DNA of 23,882 nucleotides. It comes from CAG-841 sp963614875. Lineage in GTDB: Bacteria > Bacillota > Clostridia > Oscillospirales > CAG-272. The notes under the pieces are model-generated. The model made no database searches and was not told the origin of the DNA. It worked only from the letters and a program-made list of their open reading frames with translations. This document shows positions 1-6,784 of the stretch, in pieces; positions within the stretch are counted from its first letter, which is position 1, and every line of letters starts with the position of its first letter. The stretch lies in contig CAVEFC010000023.1 of assembly GCA_963614875.1 (NCBI GenBank), positions 1-23,882 on the forward strand, written 5' to 3'. The position numbers were made by a program, and so were the translations under genes.

Positions 1-28
1 ACGAAGGCTTTTCCGCCTTCGTCTTTTT
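1..28 (+). terminator. Intrinsic terminator of an upstream plus-strand gene
   Basis: An 8-bp stem (1-8 paired with 15-22) with a 6-nt loop is followed by a T run at 24-28, the form of a Rho-independent terminator read on the plus strand. It probably ends a gene lying before the window. It also sits just beyond the 3' end of the minus-strand tRNA, but any T run needed for that direction would lie outside the window. Confidence 0.6.
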
Positions 29-104
29 GGTCGGAGTGAGAGGATTTGAACCTCCGGCCTCTTGGTCCCGAACCAAGCACTCTACCAAACTGAGCCACAC
101 CCCG
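28..104 (-). tRNA. tRNA-Pro (anticodon CGG)
   Basis: On the minus strand this folds as a full cloverleaf. The acceptor arm CGGGGTG pairs with CACTCCG, with one G-U pair. The anticodon arm is CTTGG / CCAAG around the loop TTCGGGA, which places CGG at positions 34-36 and so decodes proline CCG. The T arm carries GGTTCAAATCC. The discriminator is A, and the 3' CCA is encoded in the DNA (28-30). A plus-strand open frame crossing this gene is an antisense artefact. Confidence 0.96.
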
Positions 105-219
105 ATAAATATTTTGTTTTTTCTGCGCCGATATATTTCAGCGCGCAGAATATTATATCGCAATATCCCGATTTTGTCAATATCGTATTGCAAAAAACTT
201 TTTTGTTTTCAATAATTGA

Positions 220-248
220 TTGAAGCCTTATATTTTATATGTTATAAT
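220..248 (+). promoter_or_regulatory. Sigma-A promoter for the membrane protein gene
   Basis: TTGAAG at 220-225 and a perfect TATAAT at 243-248 are separated by 17 bp. The expected transcript start is near 255, about 25 nt before the ATG at 281. The surrounding sequence is AT-rich and contains no other gene. Confidence 0.7.
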
Positions 249-280
249 ATCGTCACAACGATGTTTTTCAAAGAGGCAAT

Positions 281-1936
281 ATGCGAAAAATAAAGGATTT
301 TATAATATCTCACCGCGACCTGATGCTATTTATCTGCATAGTATTTATGATTTTTCTGCGGTTTGTTTTCTGCGGATTTTCATATGCTTATCAGGGCGAT
401 GATTATATACAATATCATAATTATCCGTTGTCGCAGAGTTATATCGGGCTGATAAAACAGGAAGGCTTATTTTCATCACGTCCGCTCGCAATAATTCTTG
501 ACCTTTATATATTTGCGCCGTTCTGGGACAATATGATTCTTGCCGTGCTGTTGATAAGCGTTCTTTACGGTGCTTCTGCCCTGCTGTTTTATAAAGTTTT
601 CAGAAGATTTTTCGGCACAGGTGTATTTTTTGTTGTATTTTATTCGCTTTTGCCGCTGTGTTTTGAAGGAACGTATTGGATATCCGCATCGTCGCGCATA
701 GTCAGCGGATTGTTTTTTACTACAGTTTCGCTTTTTGCGCTTGTAAAATATACGGACGGAAAAAGCGCAGCTTTTGCCGTATTGTTTGTAATTTTTCAGC
801 TGCTTTCGTTTTCGGTATATGAGCAGATATTCATTCTATCGTTTCTTGTCTGCATAATTTTTGCCGTTATTTTCGCCCTGCAGAAAAACAAGCGCGCATA
901 TATTACGCTCGCTTCCCTTTCAAATGCCGCGATATATTTTGTTTTCACCTCGGTTTTCGGTTCGGACGGCGTACTTTCAAAAAGAATCGATATTGTTTCG
1001 CCGTTTACAAAATATTTCTGGAATACTCAGCTTGAATATGCTTTGGGGCAGATCGGTGCCGCTTTTATCAAGGGCGGAGCATTGACGCTTGTAAAAGGCT
1101 TTTATCGCGGAATAAAGCTGATATTTTCCGAAAAGAATTTTCTGTATCTTATCATAGCCGCGGCACTGTCTGTTGCGCTTTTGTTTTTGATAAAACGCTC
1201 GGAAAATATTCCCCGCAATATGACGATAACGCCCGTTTTCACGGCTCTTATCGCGCTGATACTTGCGATTGCGCCTGCCGCCGCATTTATTTTTATAGGG
1301 AACACATGGTTTTCGTTGCGCGGAACGGTTCCGAGTATGGTCGGCGCCGCATTGCTTTTTGACCTTATTTTAAGACTTATTGTAAAAAACAAAAAAACAA
1401 TAAACGGCTGTATCACCGCCGTGTTTGCTTTGATTTTCATAATCGCGGGAGCCTCCGAAACGTATGATTATCATCAAAGCTACAAAAAGGATACTGCCGC
1501 AATCGCCGCACTTGCCGACCTTTCCGAAACCGCGGGCAACGTAAGAATAGGCATAATCAATCTCAATTCAACGCATCTGTCGGAGCAGAATTATTTTTAT
1601 CACGAGCATATAACAGGCGTCACCGAAAGCGAATGGGCGCTCCGCGGCGCGATAATCGCAACAACCGGAAGCGAAATAAAGCCGTCAATAGTTCCGCTTG
1701 ACGTCCTTAACTTCCCGTTTTATCATGGCTGGAACGAAAGCATAAAACGTATAGACGGCTTTGACCGCCTGTATTTCTGGGATGAAAAATCCGAAAAGCT
1801 TTATCCGCTTTATGCCGAAAAAACAAGCGACGACGGCGAAAATTTTACCTGTAAGCTGTATTTTCCGTCAGGCGAGCTTTGTGCTGTCGTCACGCACGAA
1901 AACGGCTACGGATACATAACACTTGCCGATAACTGA
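281..1936 (+). CDS. Polytopic membrane protein, possible GT-C-type glycosyltransferase
   Basis: This 551-residue protein has about 10-11 hydrophobic helices in the first ~400 residues, then a soluble C-terminal region of ~150 residues that probably lies outside the membrane. Directly after the first helix (about 13-36) is an acidic motif, GDD at 39-41, followed by a conserved-looking SSRPL at 65-69. An acidic pair in the first external loop of a multi-spanning protein is typical of GT-C glycosyltransferases, which use lipid-linked sugars, but I do not recognise a specific family. The start is supported by AGAGG just upstream and by a near-consensus promoter. The gene stands alone between its own promoter and a terminator, so the context gives no substrate. 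The GT-C role is inference; integral membrane location is clear. Confidence 0.75.
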   Translation: MRKIKDFIISHRDLMLFICIVFMIFLRFVFCGFSYAYQGDDYIQYHNYPLSQSYIGLIKQEGLFSSRPLAIILDLYIFAPFWDNMILAVLLISVLYGASALLFYKVFRRFFGTGVFFVVFYSLLPLCFEGTYWISASSRIVSGLFFTTVSLFALVKYTDGKSAAFAVLFVIFQLLSFSVYEQIFILSFLVCIIFAVIFALQKNKRAYITLASLSNAAIYFVFTSVFGSDGVLSKRIDIVSPFTKYFWNTQLEYALGQIGAAFIKGGALTLVKGFYRGIKLIFSEKNFLYLIIAAALSVALLFLIKRSENIPRNMTITPVFTALIALILAIAPAAAFIFIGNTWFSLRGTVPSMVGAALLFDLILRLIVKNKKTINGCITAVFALIFIIAGASETYDYHQSYKKDTAAIAALADLSETAGNVRIGIINLNSTHLSEQNYFYHEHITGVTESEWALRGAIIATTGSEIKPSIVPLDVLNFPFYHGWNESIKRIDGFDRLYFWDEKSEKLYPLYAEKTSDDGENFTCKLYFPSGELCAVVTHENGYGYITLADN

Positions 1937-1963
1937 AAAATCCGCCTTGACGGCGGATTTTTT
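1937..1963. terminator. Bidirectional terminator between convergent genes
   Basis: A 10-bp stem (1937-1946 with 1952-1961) closes a 5-nt loop. It has A residues on one side and T residues on the other, so it can end both the plus-strand membrane protein gene (stop at 1936) and the minus-strand queT gene (stop at 1975). Confidence 0.85.
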
Positions 1964-1974
1964 GTTATAAGCGA

Positions 1975-2457
1975 TTATTTGAGCTTGTATCCGTATTTTT
2001 TCATCAGCCACACAAGCCCCTCGCCGAGAAGTCCGCAGCAGACTATCTCGCCGAGCCCCACGGTCAGAATAAACACATAAACCGTTGCTCCGCCGTAGAC
2101 CTTTGCAAGCACGGGCGGCAAAATCAGCGTATTTGCGATTATCGGCGGCAACGGCGCAAGCCATTTGTGCTTTCGCAGAGCAAGCGTTCCAAGCGCGCCG
2201 ATAAGCGTTGCAAGCGTTCCGAAAACCACGTCCCACACGGCAGCGCCCGTAAGCAGATTCGTAAGCAGACAGCCTGCCGCAAGTCCCGGTACGGCGGCGG
2301 GAATAAACGCCGGCAGAACCGTCAGCGCCTCCGAAAGCCTGAGCTGTACGACAGCCGTTCCCGAAAGTCCGAACGAATAAGCGACAAAGCTGAGTACCAC
2401 ATAAAGTGCAGCAATGACCGCGCCGTAGGTAATGTGGCGGATTTTTTGATTTTTCAT
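1975..2457 (-). CDS. queT: QueT family queuosine-precursor transporter (ECF S component)
   Basis: About 160 residues with five to six hydrophobic helices. The family signature VQLRLSEALTVLP lies near residues 35-50, and the N terminus has the ITYGAVIAALYVVLS pattern of QueT. QueT proteins are substrate-binding S components that use a shared ECF module to import queuosine precursors such as preQ1. The ECF ATPase and T subunits are not in this window. The class I preQ1 riboswitch directly upstream independently supports the substrate. The start is not settled: ATG at 2457 gives the usual family N terminus (MKNQK), an in-frame TTG at 2463 is better spaced from the GGAG at 2470-2473, and an ATG at 2469 is too close to it. 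It converges with the upstream membrane protein gene on a shared terminator. Confidence 0.93.
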   Translation of the reverse strand: MKNQKIRHITYGAVIAALYVVLSFVAYSFGLSGTAVVQLRLSEALTVLPAFIPAAVPGLAAGCLLTNLLTGAAVWDVVFGTLATLIGALGTLALRKHKWLAPLPPIIANTLILPPVLAKVYGGATVYVFILTVGLGEIVCCGLLGEGLVWLMKKYGYKLK

Positions 2458-2469
2458 AAACAATATCAT

Positions 2470-2511
2470 CTCCGTAGTTTTGTTTTAGGTGAGGATGGTC
2501 ACGAACTCACC
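2470..2511 (-). promoter_or_regulatory. preQ1 riboswitch, class I
   Basis: Read on the minus strand, stem P1 is GGUGAG (2511-2506) with CUCACC (2493-2488). The enclosed loop UUCGUGACCAUC has the preQ1-I pattern. An A-rich tail follows, ending in ACUACGGAG. CGUG in the loop can pair with UACG in the tail to form the pseudoknot, and this partly covers the GGAG ribosome binding site of queT. The arrangement indicates translational repression when preQ1 is bound. The predicted transcript start of the upstream promoter falls at the first base of P1, so the leader is essentially only the aptamer. Confidence 0.88.
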
Positions 2512-2517
2512 GCGCAT

Positions 2518-2546
2518 ATATTAGCACAAACCGACGAAAATGTCAA
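2518..2546 (-). promoter_or_regulatory. queT promoter
   Basis: On the minus strand a perfect TTGACA (2546-2541) and TAATAT (2523-2518) are separated by 17 bp. The expected start is near 2511, the first base of the riboswitch. Confidence 0.85.
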
Positions 2547-2554
2547 CACACATA

Positions 2555-2583
2555 TTGACAAACACCCGACTGTGATATATTAT
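2555..2583 (+). promoter_or_regulatory. Promoter of the pyridoxal/pyridoxamine kinase gene
   Basis: TTGACA at 2555-2560 and TATTAT at 2578-2583 are separated by 17 bp. It is divergent from the queT promoter, and the two -35 boxes lie only 8 bp apart back to back. A GGAGG at 2603-2607 precedes the ATG at 2615. Confidence 0.82.
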
Positions 2584-2614
2584 TTATCCGTTATTATATT
2601 CCGGAGGAATAAAA

Positions 2615-3448
2615 ATGAAAAGAATACTTACAATTCAGGATATTTCGTGCGTCGGGAAATGCTCTCTTACCGTAGCGCTTCCGATAATTTCCGCTATGGG
2701 CGTGGAAACCGCCGTTATGCCGACAGCCGTGCTTTCCACTCACACTCAGTTTGACGGATTCATGTTCAGAGATCTTACGGGCGATATGCTTCCCGTCGCA
2801 AAGCACTGGAAAAACGAAAATATAGATTTTGACGCAATTTATACAGGCTACCTCGGCTCTTTTGAGCAGCTCGACATAGTGGGAAAAATATTCGACGACT
2901 TCAAAGCTCCGAAAACAAAAATCATAATTGATCCCGTAATGGCTGACGGCGGAAAGCTTTATAAGGGCTTTACGGAGGAATTTGCTCGCAGTATGGCTTG
3001 CCTCTGCTCAAAAGCCGACGTTATCGTTCCCAATCTTACGGAAGCTTCGTTTATGCTCGGCACATCTTACGTCGGAGACGATTACGACGAAAAATATATA
3101 AAGGAAATGCTTGAAAAGCTTTGCGCACTCGGGGCAAAAACCGCCGTGCTTACGGGCGTTTCGCTGAATTCCGGCAAGCTCGGGGTAATGTCGCTCGATT
3201 CACAGTCCGGAGAATATTTCTACTATGAAAGAGAGCATCTTCCGGCAGCTTATCACGGAACGGGCGACATCTTCGCCTCGGCATTCACAGGCGCGCTCTC
3301 GCTCGGAAAATCAACTCCGGAGGCGCTCGAAATCGCAACCGATTATACGGTGGAATGTATTGCTCTTACTCTTGCCGACAAGGATCGCCGCACCTACGGC
3401 GTGAATTTTGAACAGGCTGTTCCCTACCTTGTTGAAAGAATAAAATAA
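2615..3448 (+). CDS. Pyridoxamine/pyridoxal kinase (ribokinase fold)
   Basis: This 277-residue protein is full length for PfkB/ribokinase-type vitamin B6 kinases, which phosphorylate pyridoxal or pyridoxamine with ATP to feed PLP salvage in the cytoplasm. Visible motifs are IQDISCVGKCSL at the N terminus (residues 7-18), a B6-kinase pattern, then IIIDPVMADGG at 103-113, VPNLTEA at 138-144, and the anion-hole/catalytic GTGD at 215-218 with D218 as the expected base. The start has GGAGG seven bases upstream. The gene is monocistronic, with its own promoter and terminator. ThiD-type hydroxymethylpyrimidine kinases share the fold, but the N-terminal motif favours a pyridoxamine kinase. Confidence 0.9.
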   Translation: MKRILTIQDISCVGKCSLTVALPIISAMGVETAVMPTAVLSTHTQFDGFMFRDLTGDMLPVAKHWKNENIDFDAIYTGYLGSFEQLDIVGKIFDDFKAPKTKIIIDPVMADGGKLYKGFTEEFARSMACLCSKADVIVPNLTEASFMLGTSYVGDDYDEKYIKEMLEKLCALGAKTAVLTGVSLNSGKLGVMSLDSQSGEYFYYEREHLPAAYHGTGDIFASAFTGALSLGKSTPEALEIATDYTVECIALTLADKDRRTYGVNFEQAVPYLVERIK

Positions 3449-3455
3449 AGCAATG

Positions 3456-3486
3456 AAAAAACGCACCTTTTCGGGTGCGTTTTTTA
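3456..3486. terminator. Bidirectional terminator
   Basis: ACGCACC at 3461-3467 pairs with GGTGCGT at 3474-3480. The stem is flanked by an A run (3456-3461) and a T run (3480-3485). It ends the kinase gene and the convergent minus-strand gene that stops at 3497. Confidence 0.87.
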
Positions 3487-3496
3487 TTGCGTTTTT

Positions 3497-4279
3497 TTAC
3501 TTACACCATGTCGGAGTCAAATCACCAAGCAGTGCAAATTCCGTACCGTCCTTCACTGTCGGATGCCATTTCCATTCCGAAGAATTTTCTCCGTCAAGAA
3601 TCAGAGTCTTGCCGTCGTCTTCTATAAAAAATGTGAAATAATATCCGCCGTCGTCCGTATTCATCGTAAGCTTTCCGTCCTTCGCGGTATAAGTTCCCGT
3701 TTCAGAATACACGCGGGACGCCGAAAACGTCATTGTATAGCTGCCGTCGTCCGTAAACATCAATCTCGCCAAGGGATAAAGGCTGTCATCCCTTTGATCC
3801 TGAAAGAGATATGAATATACCTTTTCGCGCTCCGGTGAGAGTTCAAGCTCCGTACCGTCATTCATTTCCGGAGACCATTCCCATTTTGAAGAGTTCTCTC
3901 CGTTAAAAATCAGCGTCTTACCGTCGTCTTTTATAGAAAACGTGTAATGCTTATCCGTGCCGTCATCCGTATTCAGCCTGAGCTTTCCGTTTTCCACGGT
4001 ATAAGTTCCCATTGCGAAATTGCTGAGAAGCGGCGAAGGCGACAGTGTAAATCTGCCGTCGTTTACAAGTGTCAGAGTCGTTTGCTCAGTGAAGCTAGCG
4101 ATGATGACGCTATCCTTGCGGCGATATGTCACAACGCCATTATCGGTTTTCGGCGGGAACACGGTCGTTTCCGCCTGTCTTCCGAAAATGAAGATGAGTG
4201 CACCCATGATCACACAAAGCGCAAGTGCGGCAAGCGCGATAAGCGTCAGAGCTTTGACGTTTATTTTGTTTTCTTCCAT
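3497..4279 (-). CDS. Membrane-anchored protein with two tandem beta-rich domains, function unknown
   Basis: I do not recognise a named family. The 260-residue product has a short cytoplasmic N terminus, one hydrophobic helix at about 11-33, then an extracellular part built from two copies of one ~78-residue unit (about 69-146 and 172-250). Each unit contains DDG(R/S), GTYT, GKL, NTDDG, the segment DDGKTLI, then GENSS(K/E)W(E/K)W and DGTE. The regular hydrophobic/DG pattern suggests small lipocalin-like or META-like beta barrels. The start was moved from an ATG at 4297 to 4279 because AGGAGG lies inside those first codons and is correctly spaced for the ATG at 4279. A strong promoter lies just upstream. 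It could be an envelope-stress or secreted sensor-type protein, but nothing in the neighbourhood indicates the role. Confidence 0.8.
   Translation of the reverse strand: MEENKINVKALTLIALAALALCVIMGALIFIFGRQAETTVFPPKTDNGVVTYRRKDSVIIASFTEQTTLTLVNDGRFTLSPSPLLSNFAMGTYTVENGKLRLNTDDGTDKHYTFSIKDDGKTLIFNGENSSKWEWSPEMNDGTELELSPEREKVYSYLFQDQRDDSLYPLARLMFTDDGSYTMTFSASRVYSETGTYTAKDGKLTMNTDDGGYYFTFFIEDDGKTLILDGENSSEWKWHPTVKDGTEFALLGDLTPTWCK
3530..4075 (-). repeat. Intragenic tandem duplication of a ~78-codon domain
   Basis: The segments 3842-4075 and 3530-3766 encode the same domain twice. The two copies share several blocks, including DDGKTLI, GENSS and the W-x-W pair. Similarity is also visible in the DNA around 3590-3625 and 3890-3935. 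The linker between the units (about residues 147-171) is unlike either copy. Confidence 0.85.
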
Positions 4280-4295
4280 AACCGAAAACCTCCTC

Positions 4296-4356
4296 ATGAT
4301 AAATTTGGTATATTTATTGTATCATATAGTAATTTATTTGTCAAGATGATAAATTT
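4296..4356. repeat. Pair of 11-bp direct repeats flanking a promoter
   Basis: ATGATAAATTT occurs at 4296-4306 and again at 4346-4356, exactly 50 bp apart. One copy overlaps the leader just downstream of the minus-strand promoter and the other lies just upstream of its -35 box. This placement is compatible with a looping operator, but AT-rich chance repetition is possible. Confidence 0.4.
4316..4344 (-). promoter_or_regulatory. Promoter of the tandem-domain membrane protein gene
   Basis: On the minus strand a perfect TTGACA (4344-4339) and TACAAT (4321-4316) are separated by 17 bp. The start would be near 4309, leaving a leader of about 30 nt with AGGAGG before the ATG at 4279. Confidence 0.85.
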
Positions 4357-4390
4357 TTTGTAAGGTTTGGGGAATTTTTTATGAACACGA

Positions 4391-4419
4391 TTGAATTTAT
4401 TTTCTTTTGGTGATAAAAT
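4391..4419 (+). promoter_or_regulatory. Promoter of the alcohol dehydrogenase gene
   Basis: TTGAAT at 4391-4396 and TAAAAT at 4414-4419 are 17 bp apart, with an extended -10 TG at 4411-4412. The ~55-nt leader ends with GGAGG at 4460-4464, ten bases before the ATG. Confidence 0.72.
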
Positions 4420-4474
4420 AATTTCAGATCGCGGAATTTCCGCGGATAAATACAAAAACGGAGGATACTTTATT

Positions 4475-5623
4475 ATGTCACAGAGATTTGTACTCAACGA
4501 AACATCTTATCACGGCAGCGGCGCTATCGCCAACATCGTGACGGAAGCAAAAGCAAGAGGCTTCAAGAAGGCTCTTGTCTGCTCCGACCCTTCCCTTGTA
4601 AAATTCGGCGTATCGCAGAAGGTAACCGACCTTCTTGATAAAGAAGGACTTGCATACGATATGTTCACCGAAATCAAGCCGAACCCCACGATTGAAAACG
4701 TTCAGGCAGGCGTTGCTGCCTTCAAAAAAGCCGGCGCCGATTATCTTATCGCGATAGGCGGCGGTTCTTCTATGGATACTGCAAAGGCTATCGGTATAAT
4801 CGTAAACAACCCCGACTTTGCAGACGTCCGTTCGCTTGAAGGCGTTGCTCCCACAAAGAACAAAGCCGTTCCGATGATTGCCGTTCCCACAACGGCAGGC
4901 ACAGCCGCAGAGGTTACGATAAACTACGTTATCACAGACGTTCAGAAAAATCGTAAAATGGTTTGCGTGGACGTTCACGATATTCCCGTGGTTGCAGTGG
5001 TCGATCCCGATATGATGTCCAGTATGCCCAAAGGTCTTACAGCCGCAACGGGTATGGACGCTCTCACTCACGCCATCGAGGGTTATATAACAAAGGGCGC
5101 TTGGGAGCTTTCCGATATGTTCCACCTCAAAGCAATCGAAATCATTTCACGTTCTCTTCGCGGTGCGGTTGCAAACACTCCCGAAGGCAGAACCGATATG
5201 GCTCTCGGTCAGTACGTTGCCGGAATGGGCTTCTCAAACGTAGGTCTCGGAATAGTTCACTCTATGGCTCATCCGCTCGGCGCGCTTTATGATACTCCTC
5301 ACGGCGTTGCAAACGCTATAATTCTTCCCACGGTTATGGAATACAACGCTCCCTGCACGGGCGACAAGTATAAATACATCGCTCAGGCTATGGGCGTAAA
5401 GGGCACCGAAAATATGACTCAGGACGAATACCGCAAAGCCGCCGTCGATGCCGTAAAGCAGCTTTCAAAGGATGTGGGCATCCCCGCAGATCTGAAAGAA
5501 ATCGTTAAACCCGAAGACGTTCAGTTCCTCGCTGAATCCGCTTATGCCGACGCCTGCCGTCCCGGCAACCCCAGAGATACAAGCGTTGAAGAAATCAAAG
5601 CGCTTTACCTCTCACTTATGTAA
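4475..5623 (+). CDS. fucO: Iron-containing alcohol dehydrogenase, FucO (lactaldehyde reductase)-like
   Basis: The 382-residue protein aligns along its length, as I remember it, with E. coli FucO, which reduces lactaldehyde to 1,2-propanediol with NADH. Seen here: the dinucleotide site GGGS at 95-98, D38 at the position FucO uses to favour NAD over NADP, and the Fe ligands D195, H199, H262 and H276 in the DALTHAIEG, VHSMAHPLG and TPHG blocks. The start at 4475 is chosen because GGAGG lies ten bases upstream; an in-frame ATG at 4391 falls on the promoter. Codon use looks biased toward well-translated codons, suggesting high expression. A broader fermentative alcohol or propanediol dehydrogenase role is possible, since no fucose or rhamnose genes are present. 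A GpsA-like gene follows 63 bp downstream. Confidence 0.93.
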   Translation: MSQRFVLNETSYHGSGAIANIVTEAKARGFKKALVCSDPSLVKFGVSQKVTDLLDKEGLAYDMFTEIKPNPTIENVQAGVAAFKKAGADYLIAIGGGSSMDTAKAIGIIVNNPDFADVRSLEGVAPTKNKAVPMIAVPTTAGTAAEVTINYVITDVQKNRKMVCVDVHDIPVVAVVDPDMMSSMPKGLTAATGMDALTHAIEGYITKGAWELSDMFHLKAIEIISRSLRGAVANTPEGRTDMALGQYVAGMGFSNVGLGIVHSMAHPLGALYDTPHGVANAIILPTVMEYNAPCTGDKYKYIAQAMGVKGTENMTQDEYRKAAVDAVKQLSKDVGIPADLKEIVKPEDVQFLAESAYADACRPGNPRDTSVEEIKALYLSLM

Positions 5624-5633
5624 TAAAAATCGG

Positions 5634-5655
5634 GCGGGCGGCGAAAGCCGCCCGC
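5634..5655 (+). other. GC-only hairpin with GAAA tetraloop between the two dehydrogenase genes
   Basis: Nine consecutive G-C pairs (5634-5642 with 5647-5655) close a GAAA loop. On the plus strand it is followed by A residues, not T residues, so it is not a standard intrinsic terminator for the upstream gene. It may act as a partial terminator, an mRNA 3'-end stabiliser or a processing site that sets different levels of the two products. Confidence 0.6.
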
Positions 5656-5686
5656 AAAAACTTTTGATCAAGGAGAATAAATTTCT

Positions 5687-6736
5687 ATGGCAGTTATCAC
5701 AATAATCGGCTCGGGAATGATGGGCTCGGCGCTTGCGTTTCCCGCAAGAGAAAACGGAAACGAGGTCCGTCTTGTAGGTACGCATCTTGACAGAGATATC
5801 ATTGACGCATGCAGAAAAACAAACCGTCATCCCAAATTTGAAAAGGATTTCCCCGCCGGCGTAAAATATTATCAGTTTGAAGAAGTAAAGGATGCCCTTG
5901 TCGGCGCGGATATCGTTATCGGCGGCGTAAGCAGCTTCGGCGTCGATTGGTTTGCCGAAAAGGTGCTTCCCGTTCTTCCCGAAAACATAATCGTGCTTAC
6001 CGTCACCAAAGGACTTATCGATATGCCCGACGGCAAGCTTATGACGTATCCTGAATTCTGGCAGAAAAAGCTTGACGAAATCGGCAAAAAGGTTTCGCTC
6101 TGCGCTGTCGGCGGCCCCTGCACAAGCTATGAGCTTGTCGCCCACGATCAGACCGAGGTTTCGTTCTGCGGCAAGGACACATCGGCGCTTGCCACTCTCA
6201 AAAAGGTTATGACAACAGAATATTATCACATCAGCACAACAACGGACGTTGTCGGCATCGAAAGCGCGGTTGCGCTTAAAAACGGCTACGCGCTCGGAAT
6301 CGCGCTTACGATAGGTCTCAATCAGAAAGCCTTCGGCATTGACAGCGTTCTGCATTTCAATTCGCAGGCAGCCGTGTTCGGTCAGAGTATGAAGGAAATG
6401 TACAGACTTCTGCAATTCCAGAATGCGCTTACGCTCAACAACCTTGGCGTCGGCATAGGCGATCTTTACGTCACCGTTTACGGCGGCAGAACAAGACTTG
6501 TCGGAATACTCCTCGGCAGAGGTCTTGATATAGACGAGGCTCAGAATGAGCTTGCCGGCGTAACGCTTGAATCGCTTGTCGTTGCCAAGCGCGTCGCAAG
6601 AGCAGTAAAGATCAGCGCCGGAAAAGGCGTGCTTGATCTTAAAGACTTCCCGCTTCTTATGCATATAGACGAAATCCTTACGGAAAAGAAACCCGTAAAT
6701 ATCCCTTGGGAAACCTTCACCTACAGCGAAAGCTGA
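5687..6736 (+). CDS. NAD(P)-dependent glycerol-3-phosphate dehydrogenase-like protein (GpsA family)
   Basis: The 349-residue protein has an N-terminal Rossmann site, IGSGMMG at 7-13, and TKG at 107-109 (K108). It has the family lysine block ALKNGYALGIA around K198, then GIGDLYVT and GGRTR (257-270), which match the GxGDL...SRN substrate region of GpsA. GpsA makes sn-glycerol 3-phosphate from dihydroxyacetone phosphate for lipid synthesis. Differences from standard GpsA are GGPCT where GPSxA is usual and GGRTR where SRN is usual, so the substrate could differ. AAGGAG lies 11 bases before the ATG. The position after a FucO-like reductase suggests a shared redox or C3 metabolism role, but that is inference. 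A terminator shared with argH follows. Confidence 0.82.
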   Translation: MAVITIIGSGMMGSALAFPARENGNEVRLVGTHLDRDIIDACRKTNRHPKFEKDFPAGVKYYQFEEVKDALVGADIVIGGVSSFGVDWFAEKVLPVLPENIIVLTVTKGLIDMPDGKLMTYPEFWQKKLDEIGKKVSLCAVGGPCTSYELVAHDQTEVSFCGKDTSALATLKKVMTTEYYHISTTTDVVGIESAVALKNGYALGIALTIGLNQKAFGIDSVLHFNSQAAVFGQSMKEMYRLLQFQNALTLNNLGVGIGDLYVTVYGGRTRLVGILLGRGLDIDEAQNELAGVTLESLVVAKRVARAVKISAGKGVLDLKDFPLLMHIDEILTEKKPVNIPWETFTYSES

Positions 6737-6753
6737 AAGCCGATATATAAAAA

Positions 6754-6784
6754 ACGGAAGCGCAAAAACGCTTCCGTCTTTTGT
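6754..6784. terminator. Bidirectional terminator
   Basis: ACGGAAGCG (6754-6762) pairs with CGCTTCCGT (6769-6777) around CAAAAA, followed by CTTTTGTT. An A run at 6749-6754 lets it work on the minus strand too. It separates the GpsA-like gene from convergent argH. Confidence 0.85.

Noticed and set aside
27..215. Plus-strand open frame of 62 residues at the window start
   Set aside because: It is the antisense translation of tRNA-Pro, a common artefact beginning VGVRGFEPP.
5612..6664. Minus-strand open frame of 350 residues opposite the GpsA-like gene
   Set aside because: Antisense shadow; composition is cysteine- and arginine-rich without motifs, and it runs through the intergenic hairpin.
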